From Deltaproteobacteria bacterium (lineage in GTDB: Bacteria > Desulfobacterota > Desulfarculia > Desulfarculales > Desulfarculaceae), in the NCBI GenBank assembly GCA_020444165.1, contig JAHLLK010000165.1, positions 1 to 31,792 of the forward strand: 31,792 nucleotides of DNA, given 5' to 3'. Each line of letters opens with the position of its first letter. The first letter of the stretch is position 1. The position numbers were made by a program, and so were the translations under genes. The notes under the pieces are model-generated. The model was not told the DNA's origin and did no database searches. It was given only the letters and a program-made list of their open reading frames with translations. Below are positions 1 through 7,919 of this stretch, in pieces.

Positions 1-1
1 C

Positions 2-565
2 TCCAAGCCGCATCCGGAGCACAGGATTTTCCCCTACCTGCTGCGGGGGGTGGACATCACGGAGCCGGGCCATGTATGGTGCGCCGACATCACCTACATT
101 CCGATGCGGCGTGGTTTTCTGTACCTGGTGGCGGTTATGGACTGGGCCAGCCGCAAAGCCCTGAGCTGGCGTGTGTCCAACACCTTGGACGCCGATTTCT
201 GCATTGAGGCGCTCAAGGAGGCCCTGGCCCGCTTCCCATGCCCTCGAATATTCAATACCGACCAGGGCAGCCAGTTCACCAGCATGGATTTCACCCAGGC
301 GCTCAAGGACGCCGATATCAAAATTTCCATGGACGGCAAGGGACGCTGGATGGACAACGTCATGATCGAGCGTCTCTGGCGCAGCCTCAAATACGAGTGC
401 GTCTACCTCAATGCCTTCGAAACCGGTAGCCAGGTCCGAAAGGGCATCGGGGACTGGATCGATTACTACAACCAGCGCAGGCCCCACTCCAGCCTGGACG
501 GCAAAACCCCGGACGAGGCATATTGGACCCTGCCAATGGCGGGGAAAATCACTGCGGCGGCATGA
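2..565 (+). CDS. IS3-family transposase OrfB, 3' part (5' end outside window)
   Basis: This is the rve/DDE integrase catalytic domain of an IS3-type transposase, which cuts and joins the insertion sequence ends. The frame is open from base 2, so the gene is cut by the window edge; the GTG at 50 is internal, because the codons before it continue the family's usual sequence leading into WCADITYIP. Counting from that GTG, the catalytic residues are Asp13 (CADIT), Asp71 (NTDQGSQFTS) and Glu107 (MIERLW), a DD(35)E spacing. The C-terminal YNQRRPHSSL signature is intact, and the stop lies 32 bases before the right inverted repeat. The visible part looks intact. A shorter, mutated relative lies at 19591-20138. 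Confidence 0.93.
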   Translation, partial: SKPHPEHRIFPYLLRGVDITEPGHVWCADITYIPMRRGFLYLVAVMDWASRKALSWRVSNTLDADFCIEALKEALARFPCPRIFNTDQGSQFTSMDFTQALKDADIKISMDGKGRWMDNVMIERLWRSLKYECVYLNAFETGSQVRKGIGDWIDYYNQRRPHSSLDGKTPDEAYWTLPMAGKITAAA

Positions 566-596
566 AACCCATGTCCACCTTAAATGACACGCAAGG

Positions 597-622
597 CTGT
601 CCAATAAATGGGGACCACCTCT
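597..622 (+). repeat. Right terminal inverted repeat of the IS3-type element
   Basis: The 26 bases starting CTGTCCAATAAATGG and ending CCACCTCT closely match, as reverse complement, the left end of the degenerate IS3 copy at 19591-19616 (22 of 26 positions) and the right end of that copy at 20113-20138. It therefore marks the right boundary of the IS whose transposase ends at 565. The left end is outside the window. Confidence 0.75.
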
Positions 623-1213
623 AAAATCCGTACTCCCCACATTATTCCCCACAATGGTGGGTCCTACCAATACTTGTGTCGGGCCAAAGGCGATGCTAAT
701 CCTACCCCATACTGCCCACCTGTCAGACCTGGGAGCTCCCGGGTATGGCTAACTGCTTTTTGCCCCAGCAAATCAATGCCACTTATAGGTCCTTTGCATA
801 CGCGTTAGGTTTCTCTCTCGCGAGCGCTGCTCAGAGGTGTATAAACCGATTGACTTGGAAATCTGTGGGAGTTTACTATTCTCCTATATTGTCTGGCAGG
901 ACTTTCTGGCATGATTTTGATGGAATAGCCTTAGATGACAGCCTGTTTTTTAGTCGGATGGCGTGACTGGAGCTGAAACCATGCAATTGGTAGCCCTGGA
1001 AAACTCAAATTGGGAGGTAACGCGACGTCGGCCGCATAATCTCGGCTGGAATTGTTTTTCTCAGGCGTTATAAGGGTAAATCAACTTTTGCGAGAGGTCA
1101 AAGCCACCGCAGACCCCGCCGACTGGGGTCATGACATGCACCGCATGGCGTTCGGTGGCTGGGAAGAGGAGGTAACCCAGCGGTTGCCGCATAATTCAGG
1201 TAGAAAGAAGGTG
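623..1213. other. Gene-poor stretch between the IS3 end and the RiPP-like locus
   Basis: I see no convincing gene here. A possible promoter is TTGACT at 850-855 and TACTAT at 874-879 with an 18-base spacer, about 340 bases before the candidate precursor. Two related segments, around 1011-1040 and 1166-1195, share GGAGGTAAC followed by CCGCATAAT. In translation both give Glu-Val-Thr-x-Arg-x-Pro-His-Asn, so they may be a decayed duplication. The first sits in a 30-codon open frame (981-1073). Confidence 0.3.
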
Positions 1214-1219
1214 ATGAAA

Positions 1220-1336
1220 ATGGGTTATGTTAAGCCAATAATCCTGGCACAGAGTACTGCTCAGATGGCGGAATGCCGTCCCAATAGCAAGCCGAGTGGA
1301 AGACCTTGCAATCCACCGAGGCCCGGGGGGCGCTAA
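1220..1336 (+). CDS. Candidate RiPP precursor peptide (two Cys, Pro/Arg-rich core)
   Basis: A short frame encodes a 38-residue peptide (40 if ATG 1214 is used). AAGG at 1208-1211 lies 8 bases before ATG 1220 and decides this start. The N-terminal half reads MGYVKPIILAQSTAQMAE, resembling the Lys-Pro-x-Ile leaders of small peptides that accompany radical SAM maturases. The C-terminal half contains CRPNSKPSGRPCNPPRPGGR, rich in Pro, Arg and Gly with two Cys eleven residues apart. It lies 66 bases upstream of a radical SAM/SPASM enzyme on the same strand, with a hairpin between them, the usual layout of a precursor-maturase operon. The frame is open further upstream (to 1052), but that extension has no ribosome site and no leader-like sequence. 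I cannot assign a named peptide family; the call rests on size, composition and context. Confidence 0.55.
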   Translation: MGYVKPIILAQSTAQMAECRPNSKPSGRPCNPPRPGGR

Positions 1337-1352
1337 TTAACAACTTAGTCAG

Positions 1353-1380
1353 GCGACGAATCCAAAAAATTGCTCGTCGC
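1353..1380 (+). promoter_or_regulatory. Hairpin between precursor and maturase genes
   Basis: GCGACGA (1353-1359) and TCGTCGC (1374-1380) form a perfect 7-bp stem around a 14-base A-rich loop, 16 bases after the precursor stop and just before the maturase ribosome site. It has no T-run, so it is more likely a processing or attenuation element that keeps precursor mRNA in excess than a full terminator. Confidence 0.4.
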
Positions 1381-1402
1381 TTGACTATTGCGGAGGAATG
1401 GA

Positions 1403-2884
1403 GTGTTCATCAAGAGAAGATCAAACATCTTGTATCGAGACTTCCAAACGTTTGGATACCTAACTGACAACAGGAATTTTGGTTACAAGCTAAAGACCGC
1501 CAACGAGGGATTTGTTGGCGATAAAATCGTGTCTCAGAGCGGGACAATATTTCTGTCAGTGCTTAGCCGAAAACCACAAGAGCTCGACGACATGGTGAAG
1601 CAAATCAATGCTTTCTTCCCTGATGTTGATTTCGGCGTTATAAAAGAAGATGCGCGGGAATTCTTTGGCAATCTTGAAAGAGAAGGTTTCATCATATCGG
1701 GAGAAAGTGTACAGGAGTGCGATGAAAAAGACACTAAATTCTCTTATAGAAACATCGCGTCTGAAATAGATGATGAATCACTTTCACTGGCAGATCAAGT
1801 TCCAGTGAAATCGACACAAGAATTCTTTGAAGAGCATTTTAACGGGCGGCCACAGCTTACAAATTTGCATATCGAAATTACAAGTAGGTGCAATGAACGC
1901 TGCATACACTGCTATATACCTCGCGAACATAGAGGACTCGAAATAGAACTAAGTATGTTTCAGGACGTACTTAAGCAATGCAGGGAAATGAATATTTTAC
2001 ACGTGACAATAACCGGTGGCGAACCGATGTTGCACAGGAATTTCATCAAATTTCTTATGATGTGTAGAGAGTACGAATTATCGGTAAATGTCCTAAGTAA
2101 CTTGACTCTCCTAACTGATGAAATTCTCGCCGAAATGAAATCGAATTATCTTTTGGGTGTTCAAGTTTCACTATACTCAATGAACCCAGATATACATGAT
2201 AAAATAACAGGAGTAAAAGGAAGTTTTGAGAAGACAAAGAGCTCAATATTGAAACTAATCGAAAATGACGTACCATTGCAGATTACGTGTCTAATCATGA
2301 AGTACAATAAAAGATGCTACCAAGATGTTGTAGATTGGGCAAAGAAGCACAAAATACAGGTTGGATACGATTACGTCATCCTGGCAAAATATAATCATTC
2401 AACAGAAAATCTGAGCTGTCGATTGTCAACAGAAGAAGTTGAAGAAGTAATTTGGGAAAGTGTTCATAAGGACCCAAAATATCTTAAAAAAATGGAGGAT
2501 GAGTTCTTAAAAAGGACAAATGTCTCAGCCGAAGATAATGTATGCAGTGTTTGCCATTCATCCATTTGTGTCAACGAAAGAGGTAATGTTTATCCATGTG
2601 CTGGATGGCAGGACTATGTTGTTGGAAATGTCAAAAGTATGTCTCTTCAAGAAATTTGGCTTCACTCAGAAAAAGTAGAATACTTGAGAGGGTTGCGTAA
2701 ACGAGACTTTCCTATGTGTATTCAGTGTTCTGATAGAGAGTACTGTACGATGTGTTTGGTCAGAAACGCAAACGAAGACGCTTCCGGTGACCCCTTGGTA
2801 GTTAACGCGTATTATTGTGCTGTCGCTAGATTGAACAAGACAATTGCACGCGGAGGTCGATATCGACCACCTTCCCAGCCTTAG
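1403..2884 (+). CDS. Radical SAM/SPASM peptide maturase with N-terminal PqqD-like domain
   Basis: The protein is predicted to modify a ribosomal peptide using S-adenosylmethionine and iron-sulfur clusters in the cytoplasm. I chose GTG 1403 because GGAGG lies 6 bases before it; an in-frame TTG at 1388 overlaps that site. Residues 1 to about 100 look like a PqqD/RRE leader-binding domain (MFIKRRSNILYRDF onward). The radical SAM core carries C163-x3-C167-x2-C170 (CNERCIHC) and GGEP at 205-208. A Cys-rich SPASM region follows, with Cys at 381, 384, 389, 399, 439, 442, 448, 451 and 472, enough for auxiliary clusters. The domain order PqqD-rSAM-SPASM fits thioether- or C-C-forming RiPP maturases. 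The likely substrate is the peptide at 1220-1336. No exporter or peptidase gene is visible next to it. Confidence 0.88.
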   Translation: MFIKRRSNILYRDFQTFGYLTDNRNFGYKLKTANEGFVGDKIVSQSGTIFLSVLSRKPQELDDMVKQINAFFPDVDFGVIKEDAREFFGNLEREGFIISGESVQECDEKDTKFSYRNIASEIDDESLSLADQVPVKSTQEFFEEHFNGRPQLTNLHIEITSRCNERCIHCYIPREHRGLEIELSMFQDVLKQCREMNILHVTITGGEPMLHRNFIKFLMMCREYELSVNVLSNLTLLTDEILAEMKSNYLLGVQVSLYSMNPDIHDKITGVKGSFEKTKSSILKLIENDVPLQITCLIMKYNKRCYQDVVDWAKKHKIQVGYDYVILAKYNHSTENLSCRLSTEEVEEVIWESVHKDPKYLKKMEDEFLKRTNVSAEDNVCSVCHSSICVNERGNVYPCAGWQDYVVGNVKSMSLQEIWLHSEKVEYLRGLRKRDFPMCIQCSDREYCTMCLVRNANEDASGDPLVVNAYYCAVARLNKTIARGGRYRPPSQP

Positions 2885-3160
2885 CTAGTTCCCATCTTAA
2901 AGGTCTCAACAGTTTGTAATGATGCATAATCTGGCGCGAGACCGTCTGGGTGTACAGTGATGGTATTCGCCTGACAGTCGCCTACTACCAGGTATAGGTA
3001 GGCTGCCTGATCCGTTTTGATCTCTTCTGATGCCGGTTTCAAATATTTTAGACCGTCTAGGAAAATTTGGAAGGGTTCCTCCATTTCATGTCACGGCCGG
3101 GGTGAGGCCGTTTCGTGTTGTCGGTGACGAGGTAGTCTTCCACGTTCCGCGTTATCTCCT
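2881..3160 (-). pseudogene. Degraded transposase C-terminus (IS481/IS3-like)
   Basis: Reading the minus strand from about 3160, one frame gives a tail with DNTKRPHPGRD, close to the YNTxRPHxGR signature near the end of IS481/IS3 integrase domains. About 20 residues later the match moves to another frame (67 residues, 3084-2881) beginning MEEPFQIFLDGLKYLKPA, which resembles the PxQxFxDGL that follows in the family. A one-base deletion near 3075-3080 explains the shift. No catalytic part is present. The frame stops overlapping the end of the radical SAM gene. Read alone, the 67-residue frame would be called hypothetical. Confidence 0.45.
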
Positions 3161-3187
3161 CCGCGCTCCCGCACCACTTATTTCTCC

Positions 3188-3780
3188 TCATGATGCGGCG
3201 ATACCCGTCCAGCGGCGTGCGCTGTATCCGCTCCACTTAGCCAGCGAATGCGGTGCGAAACTTTTACCGCGCAGAATATTGGCGTGGCGACCGGTCTCTC
3301 TTAACCCCCGAATGCGGTCCAAACTCCGATATCCAATAGTTTCTGACAAATGCGCCAGGGGTCGATGTCCGGGCTGGCATCCGGGGAGGCGATGGTGCGG
3401 GCCAGCTTCAGGATGCGTGTGTAGGACCGGGCCGAGAGCCGTATCCGGGCTATGGCCCGTTTGATGAGCCGCAACCTCTCGGGCGCGAGCGGGAAGAACT
3501 GCCGGGTTAGGTGACAGATGAGCTGAGTGTTGGTGAAGAGCCCCGTGCAGACTAGGCGCTCTTCCTGGATGGACCGCGCCGCCTCCACGCCCTGGCGTAA
3601 CTCTGCCGAGGATGGCCCTGCCGTGTCGGCCGAGAGGTCCTTGAAGGGCACGGCCGTCATCTCCACCTGCACGTCGATGCGGTCGAACAAGGGGCCGGAC
3701 ACCCGGTTCAAGTAGTTCTTCACCATGAACGGCGAGCAGGTGCAGGGATGGGCCAGGTCACCGTGGTAGCAGTAGGGACA
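3188..3780 (-). pseudogene. comM: ComM/YifB-type Mg-chelatase-like AAA+ gene, 3' half, split by insertion
   Basis: The family is a hexameric AAA+ helicase related to magnesium chelatase subunits that acts in DNA recombination and natural transformation. Only the C-terminal part is here: the Cys-pair zinc-like region (CPYCYHGD, then CTCSPFMVK), the SGPLFDRIDVQVE sensor region, and the C-terminal helical domain with LSARSYTRILKLARTIA. It starts abruptly at the Cys after the expected Met-Asn-Pro; the missing upstream codons lie at the other end of the window (31740-31792). A second lesion is a frameshift near 3353: after Asp-Pro-Trp the conserved HLSETIGYRSLDR continues in another frame, which runs to a TGA at 3188-3190, while the first frame stops at 3301. 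The gene would stay mutant even after clean excision of the element. Confidence 0.88.
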
Positions 3781-3793
3781 AAGTTTCGTTGCC
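3767..3793 (+). other. attL of the 28-kb serine-recombinase element
   Basis: The comM sequence ends at GCAGTAGGGA followed by the dinucleotide CA (3779-3780), then element sequence AAGTTTCGTTGCC (3781-3793). The right junction has GGCAACACAACTT, the same CA, then comM sequence GGGGTTCATGG. Only the CA is shared, as expected for the 2-base crossover of a serine recombinase. The element half-site is the mirror of the right one at 11 of 13 positions. Confidence 0.85.
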
Positions 3794-4208
3794 AAGTTAC
3801 TCCCCCATCCTCAAAAGAGTTCGTAGGCCATTATCTGGTAGTTATCCTAAACAGTTAGTGTCTCTTGGCGACCATATAAGGCAAAGAAGACTGGATTTGA
3901 AGCTTGAGCAGAAGGATGTGGCCCAAATTCTCCAAGCATCGGAAAATACTATCTGGCAATGGGAGATGGGTCGATCTGAGTTAATGTTCCGGTACTATCC
4001 GGTCATTATGGAATTCTTGGGATATTGTCCCTGGGGGCCTCTCCAGACATGGGGTGCGAGGCTGGATCGCTACCGAATGAATCTAGGGCTTTCGCTGGAG
4101 AAATTTGCGCGTGAGCTAGGCGTTGACCCAGAGACCTTAGCTCGGCGACTGAAAAAGGGGCCAACGGCGAGTTTCAAGAAGAAGCTAATGGAGAGGATGA
4201 AAAGCTGA
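3789..4208 (+). CDS. Xre-type HTH protein at the left element end (possible 3' part of recombinase frame)
   Basis: A DNA-binding protein of 139 residues from TTG 3789. Residues about 25-75 hold an Xre helix-turn-helix (LGDHIRQRRLDLKLEQKDVA, then NTIWQWEMGRSEL), followed by FLGYCPWGP and a second, shorter HTH-like segment (LGLSLEKFARELGVDPETLARRL). Such double-HTH proteins are common in diverse bacteria as small stand-alone proteins. The start is odd: no ATG, a weak AGGGA 10 bases before TTG 3789, and the frame is open leftward through attL. In the excised circle those codons join the recombinase frame exactly (Phe497 of the recombinase followed by Lys-Val-Ser-Leu). It may therefore be expressed alone from TTG 3789 or GTG 3858 when integrated and as a recombinase extension in the circle. 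Directly visible are the frame and the motifs; the role is inferred. Confidence 0.75.
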   Translation: MPSYSPILKRVRRPLSGSYPKQLVSLGDHIRQRRLDLKLEQKDVAQILQASENTIWQWEMGRSELMFRYYPVIMEFLGYCPWGPLQTWGARLDRYRMNLGLSLEKFARELGVDPETLARRLKKGPTASFKKKLMERMKS

Positions 4209-4450
4209 GATAGGTCTGACTGATTAGCGTCACCGCACATCAGCCGTGATCTTTGCATGTAATACAAGTTTCCTGGTGCAAGCCAGGCTCAGCGATCAAA
4301 AAAGACCATACGACTTCCACGAGGTTCTACAGGCCCCGCAAAGCCGACTATATTAGTATTGATAAATTTTTTTTGTATCACCCCTTGCATCTTGACGGAT
4401 AGTAATTAACTTCGGCCAATAGGCGTTTCCTAAGCTACCAAGGAGGCCTC

Positions 4451-5584
4451 TTGTCAGCCAAAATCACATTTTATCCTTTGGGCAACGCGGACACGTCCTT
4501 AATCCGCCTGGCCGATGGCCGTCTCGTTCTTGTCGACTTTGCAAACGTGCGTGATCCCTCCGACGAGGATGACAAACGGTGCGACCTGCCTGCCGAACTA
4601 CGCCGCGCCCTGACCGATGCCGAAAAACAATACTTCGATGTCGTCTGTTTCACACATCTTGACGCAGACCATGTCAAGGGTATGAAGGATTTCTTCTGGC
4701 TCGAATACCGCATATCCTCCCAGGTCAATGGACGCCCTAAAATCGAAGAACTTTGGGTACCCGCATCAGCCATAACCGAGACCGGCGTTGAGGACGATGC
4801 CTGGGCTGTCCGGCAAGAAGCCCGCTACCGACTCAAGAAAGGCAGTGGTATCAAGGTCTTTTCCCGCCCTGAAGCTCTGAAGTCTTTCCTTGAGGAAAAC
4901 AAGCTAACGGTTGATGACCGCAGGGACTGCATTGTTGACGCCGGGCAGACCGTTCCCGGTTTCTCGCCGGATGGACCTGAAGCGGTCGAGTTCTTCGTCC
5001 ATTGCCCCTTCGCTTGGCGGACGGAAGATCGCGGACTTGAAGACCGGAACCAGGATTCTATCGTTTTCCATGCCACCTTCCGCGAAATCGGTACAGATAC
5101 CTACGCCCTTTTCGGGTCGGACGTGGAGTCCGAAACGATTTCCCACATTGTGGGAACTACTAAACGGCATAACCACCAAGACCGGCTTCTATGGGATGTG
5201 CTGAAGCTGTTCCACCACTGTTCCTACAAATCCCTTGACAAGGACAACAAGGGCGAGGACGAGACGGTTCCCATCCATGATGTTAAGTGGCTCATCGAAG
5301 ACCGGGGGCGCAAGGGCTGTATCATTGCCTCTCCGAGCAAGCCCATTCCGAAAACAGGAACGAAGGAAGATAACGACCCACAGCCTCCGCACCGCCAGGC
5401 CGCCAATTACTACCGCCGAATCATCAAGGATAAGGATGGGGAATTCAGAGTAACCATGGAGCATCCTACCAAGGAGGCTCCCAAGCCTTTCAGCGTCGAG
5501 ATCACCTGGACTGGTGCTAGGTTGGTTACTGCTGTTGCATCCGCCATTGGCACGGCCACTTCAAGAAACTCCAGGGCTGGTTAA
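4451..5584 (+). CDS. MBL-fold metallohydrolase with Gly-ended tail, conjugation cassette
   Basis: A metallo-beta-lactamase-fold protein of 377 residues. TTG 4451 is preceded by AGGAGG with a 4-base gap, a strong ribosome site that decides the start. The zinc motif is T68-H-L-D-A-D-H74, with later candidate ligands Asp224 (FGSD) and His255-His256 (FHHCSYKS). The pattern resembles the ComEC/Rec2-type MBL group, but there are no membrane segments. The last 20 or so residues are a Ser/Thr/Ala-rich, probably flexible tail ending Arg-Ala-Gly. The stop lies only 6 bases before the E2-E1-JAB gene, so the two are surely co-translated. MBL genes are known neighbours of prokaryotic E2/E1/JAB operons. 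The substrate is unknown; nuclease or nucleotide hydrolase activity is an inference. Because the tail ends in Gly it could be what the adjacent E1 activates, as the CD-NTase tail is in type II CBASS. Confidence 0.82.
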   Translation: MSAKITFYPLGNADTSLIRLADGRLVLVDFANVRDPSDEDDKRCDLPAELRRALTDAEKQYFDVVCFTHLDADHVKGMKDFFWLEYRISSQVNGRPKIEELWVPASAITETGVEDDAWAVRQEARYRLKKGSGIKVFSRPEALKSFLEENKLTVDDRRDCIVDAGQTVPGFSPDGPEAVEFFVHCPFAWRTEDRGLEDRNQDSIVFHATFREIGTDTYALFGSDVESETISHIVGTTKRHNHQDRLLWDVLKLFHHCSYKSLDKDNKGEDETVPIHDVKWLIEDRGRKGCIIASPSKPIPKTGTKEDNDPQPPHRQAANYYRRIIKDKDGEFRVTMEHPTKEAPKPFSVEITWTGARLVTAVASAIGTATSRNSRAG

Positions 5585-5590
5585 TATTCT

Positions 5591-7855
5591 ATGCATCCAT
5601 GGTTTGCGTCGCTCGAAGAGATTGACATCGATGGCCTCATTTTGCCGGTGGCTAAGGATTTTGCCCGGTATGTTTCCCTCCATGGTAGCGGTGCCGCAAG
5701 CCTTGACGGCGTGCGGCGGTTGGAAAGCGGGGATGAGGTTCTGCTCCTGCGAGTGGCTACGGGCCGCCCGCAACGGCCAGTATATCCTATCTTGCGAGAG
5801 GAATTAATAGGTATTATTTTCGCGCCTGATGGTCAGTATCCATATGTGATGTCTGCTAGGGAGGATTTCCCCGATACTCCTCATCAAAACATCGTGATCC
5901 CTGGAGTTCCTTATAGCCTTTGCATCGATGACAGGAGTTGGAGAGAGGCGAAGATCACCTATACTCCGGCAGAGCTTCTTCAGCGGATAGTCATTTGGTT
6001 CGAAAGAGCTGGCAAAGGTGAGTTGCACGAGACTAACCAGCCGCTTGATCCATACTTTTTGGGGAGTCCACGCACCCTTATTTTGCCAGGGCCCATCTTC
6101 GAGCATAAGTCAAGCGAGCGATGTGATTTAGTGGTGGTTCGAGCCGATGAGAAGACCGGGATTATACAGCTTGAAGAAACTCGCTCCATAGACCTCACCA
6201 AACGCAATGAAATAGTCCCACGGCTCATTTTCATAACTTGTGAGATTCAACCAGACCGCATGTCCAGAATGAGAGCTGCGCCTACTAATCTCGCAATGCT
6301 ACATCAAGAGATGGAAACCCGTGGGACCAACCTACTGGAACTTTTAGCTGACAATATAGATTTATGGATTTCAGAGGACGACGCTTGGAAGCGGTTCCGT
6401 TTTGAATCCAATCTGGGGATATTGCTTAAAATGCCGGTCATTCATCCGAGAACCGGCCAGACCGGCGCTCACAGCTTGATAGCATTCGTGACTGGGTGCT
6501 CTTTGGGAGATGTTGGGGTATCGCTGGGTCGCTTAAACAAGAATGATGCGGGCATCGGTGAGCTTCCTTACGTGCCGACGCTAAATCCCATTCCTGCCGA
6601 TTCTGCCAAAGTAAAGCATATACAACTTGATCCGCTCAATGTGACCCCGAGCTTCGATCCTATCCTTGCTACGCGCATGGCCGGGCGTGAGGAATGCGAT
6701 CGACGAAAGGTAACGATGGTCGGGGCCGGAGCTATCGGCTCCCTTGTTGCCGACTCACTAGCTCGCGAAGGATACTTCAGCTGGACCATAATTGATAATG
6801 ATGTGTTGCTTCCACATAATATGGCACGGCATGCGCTTATAGGAAGCTTTGTAGGTTTTCCGAAAGCAGAGTGCTTGGCAATCCATATCCAACATACTGT
6901 AAACGGTTGCAAGGCCGAGGGGATCGTTGCAGACGTCATTGAGCCTAACCAACAGGCCCAGAGAGTCAATGAGGCCCTAAATGGCGCGGATATAGTCCTA
7001 GACGCTTCTGCTTCCATCCCGGTCAGTAGGTACCTTTGCGATATGCCGGCAAAGGCGCGCCGGGCCGCTTTCTTCTTCAATCCCGCAGGAACGTCTGCTG
7101 TACTCATGGTCGAGGACGCCGAGCGGTTGGTTGACCTACGTACCATTGAGGCAACCTTCTACTCACGTATTTTGGAAGACCCTGCTTTGGCAGATATTCT
7201 CGTGATTACACCAGAGCGCCTTTCATATTCGGGAGATTGCAGAGCCCTTACAACCAGAATGCCTTGCTCACGAGCCCATGTTATGAGTGGTCTTATTGCT
7301 TTCGGTCTGTCCAAAGTTCTGAATGAACCCCAAGCTTGTCTACGGGTTTGGCGTCTCGAAGGCAATGGGTACGTAAAGGTAGCAAGTTGCCGGCCAGAAC
7401 CACCACTGGAGTTCACCTCGTGTGGTTGGACAATTCGCATACTCCCTTCGGTGGCCGACCGCATTCAGGGAATTCGGCGGAAAAAGCTTCCGAGTGAAAC
7501 TGGAGGTGCGATCCTTGGAGTCGTGGACATCCCAGCAAAACGTATCGAGGTCATGGTGGCTTTTCCTCCTCCGCCTGATAGCGAGGAACGGCCAGACAGA
7601 TTCCTGAGAGGCACTGATGGCCTCAAGGTACTGGTCACGAAATCCATGGAGCGTACTCTAGACCACATACGTTATGTTGGAGAATGGCATTCTCACCCCA
7701 AAGGATACAGCACATTGCCTAGTCGTATCGATCTTGGGCAACTCGCAATTTTATCCGAAACGCTGTCAGTAGATGGCTGCCCAGGCGTTCAAGTAATTTC
7801 AGGTGATCACGTTTTGAGTGTGATAATGGGCATTTTACCTGATAAAAGCAAGTAA
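5591..7855 (+). CDS. E2-E1-JAB triple-domain fusion of a ubiquitin-like conjugation system
   Basis: A 754-residue protein predicted both to attach and to remove a ubiquitin-like or C-terminal-Gly protein. Residues about 70-165 resemble the bacterial E2 (UBC-like) domain with HQN at 98-100, candidate catalytic Cys111 (YSLCIDD) and Trp117. Residues about 370-580 are a ThiF/E1-like Rossmann adenylation domain with GAGAIGS 378-384, Asp402 (IIDND), Asn410 and Arg413; Cys550 or Cys559 (DCRALTTRMPC) could be E1 thiol sites. Residues about 615-745 are a JAB/JAMM metallopeptidase with Glu636 (SETGG), His700-x-His702, Ser711 and Asp714, the full zinc set. Residues 165-370 have no assignment from sequence alone. 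Known relatives are type II CBASS Cap2/Cap3, Bil systems and the triple-module proteins predicted by comparative genomics; here no separate Ubl gene or nucleotide cyclase is seen. Start ATG 5591 follows the MBL stop closely and has only a weak ribosome site, suggesting coupling. Confidence 0.88.
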   Translation: MHPWFASLEEIDIDGLILPVAKDFARYVSLHGSGAASLDGVRRLESGDEVLLLRVATGRPQRPVYPILREELIGIIFAPDGQYPYVMSAREDFPDTPHQNIVIPGVPYSLCIDDRSWREAKITYTPAELLQRIVIWFERAGKGELHETNQPLDPYFLGSPRTLILPGPIFEHKSSERCDLVVVRADEKTGIIQLEETRSIDLTKRNEIVPRLIFITCEIQPDRMSRMRAAPTNLAMLHQEMETRGTNLLELLADNIDLWISEDDAWKRFRFESNLGILLKMPVIHPRTGQTGAHSLIAFVTGCSLGDVGVSLGRLNKNDAGIGELPYVPTLNPIPADSAKVKHIQLDPLNVTPSFDPILATRMAGREECDRRKVTMVGAGAIGSLVADSLAREGYFSWTIIDNDVLLPHNMARHALIGSFVGFPKAECLAIHIQHTVNGCKAEGIVADVIEPNQQAQRVNEALNGADIVLDASASIPVSRYLCDMPAKARRAAFFFNPAGTSAVLMVEDAERLVDLRTIEATFYSRILEDPALADILVITPERLSYSGDCRALTTRMPCSRAHVMSGLIAFGLSKVLNEPQACLRVWRLEGNGYVKVASCRPEPPLEFTSCGWTIRILPSVADRIQGIRRKKLPSETGGAILGVVDIPAKRIEVMVAFPPPPDSEERPDRFLRGTDGLKVLVTKSMERTLDHIRYVGEWHSHPKGYSTLPSRIDLGQLAILSETLSVDGCPGVQVISGDHVLSVIMGILPDKSK

Positions 7856-7919
7856 TATCCTTGCCAGGTATTTTCCTTAGATATCGCCCTGGAATATATG
7901 CTTTTCTGGAAGGTTTCTA

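Noticed and set aside
608..966. Two small frames after the IS3 end (66 and 73 codons)
   Set aside because: No ribosome sites, no motifs, and biased composition; probably non-coding.
1052..1213. Upstream extension of the candidate precursor to 94 codons
   Set aside because: No ribosome site and no leader-like sequence; the ATG at 1220 has a well-placed AAGG.
3030..3464. Plus-strand 144-codon frame over the comM fragment
   Set aside because: Opposite strand of the recognisable comM and transposase remnants; no family features.
4365..4390. TGATA ... TATCA inverted pair around a T-run before the MBL operon
   Set aside because: Five-base arms in AT-rich DNA could be chance; no matching second site was seen.
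6568..7146. Minus-strand 192-codon frame opposite the E1 domain
   Set aside because: Ser/Arg/Ala-rich low-complexity shadow over a conserved ThiF-like domain.
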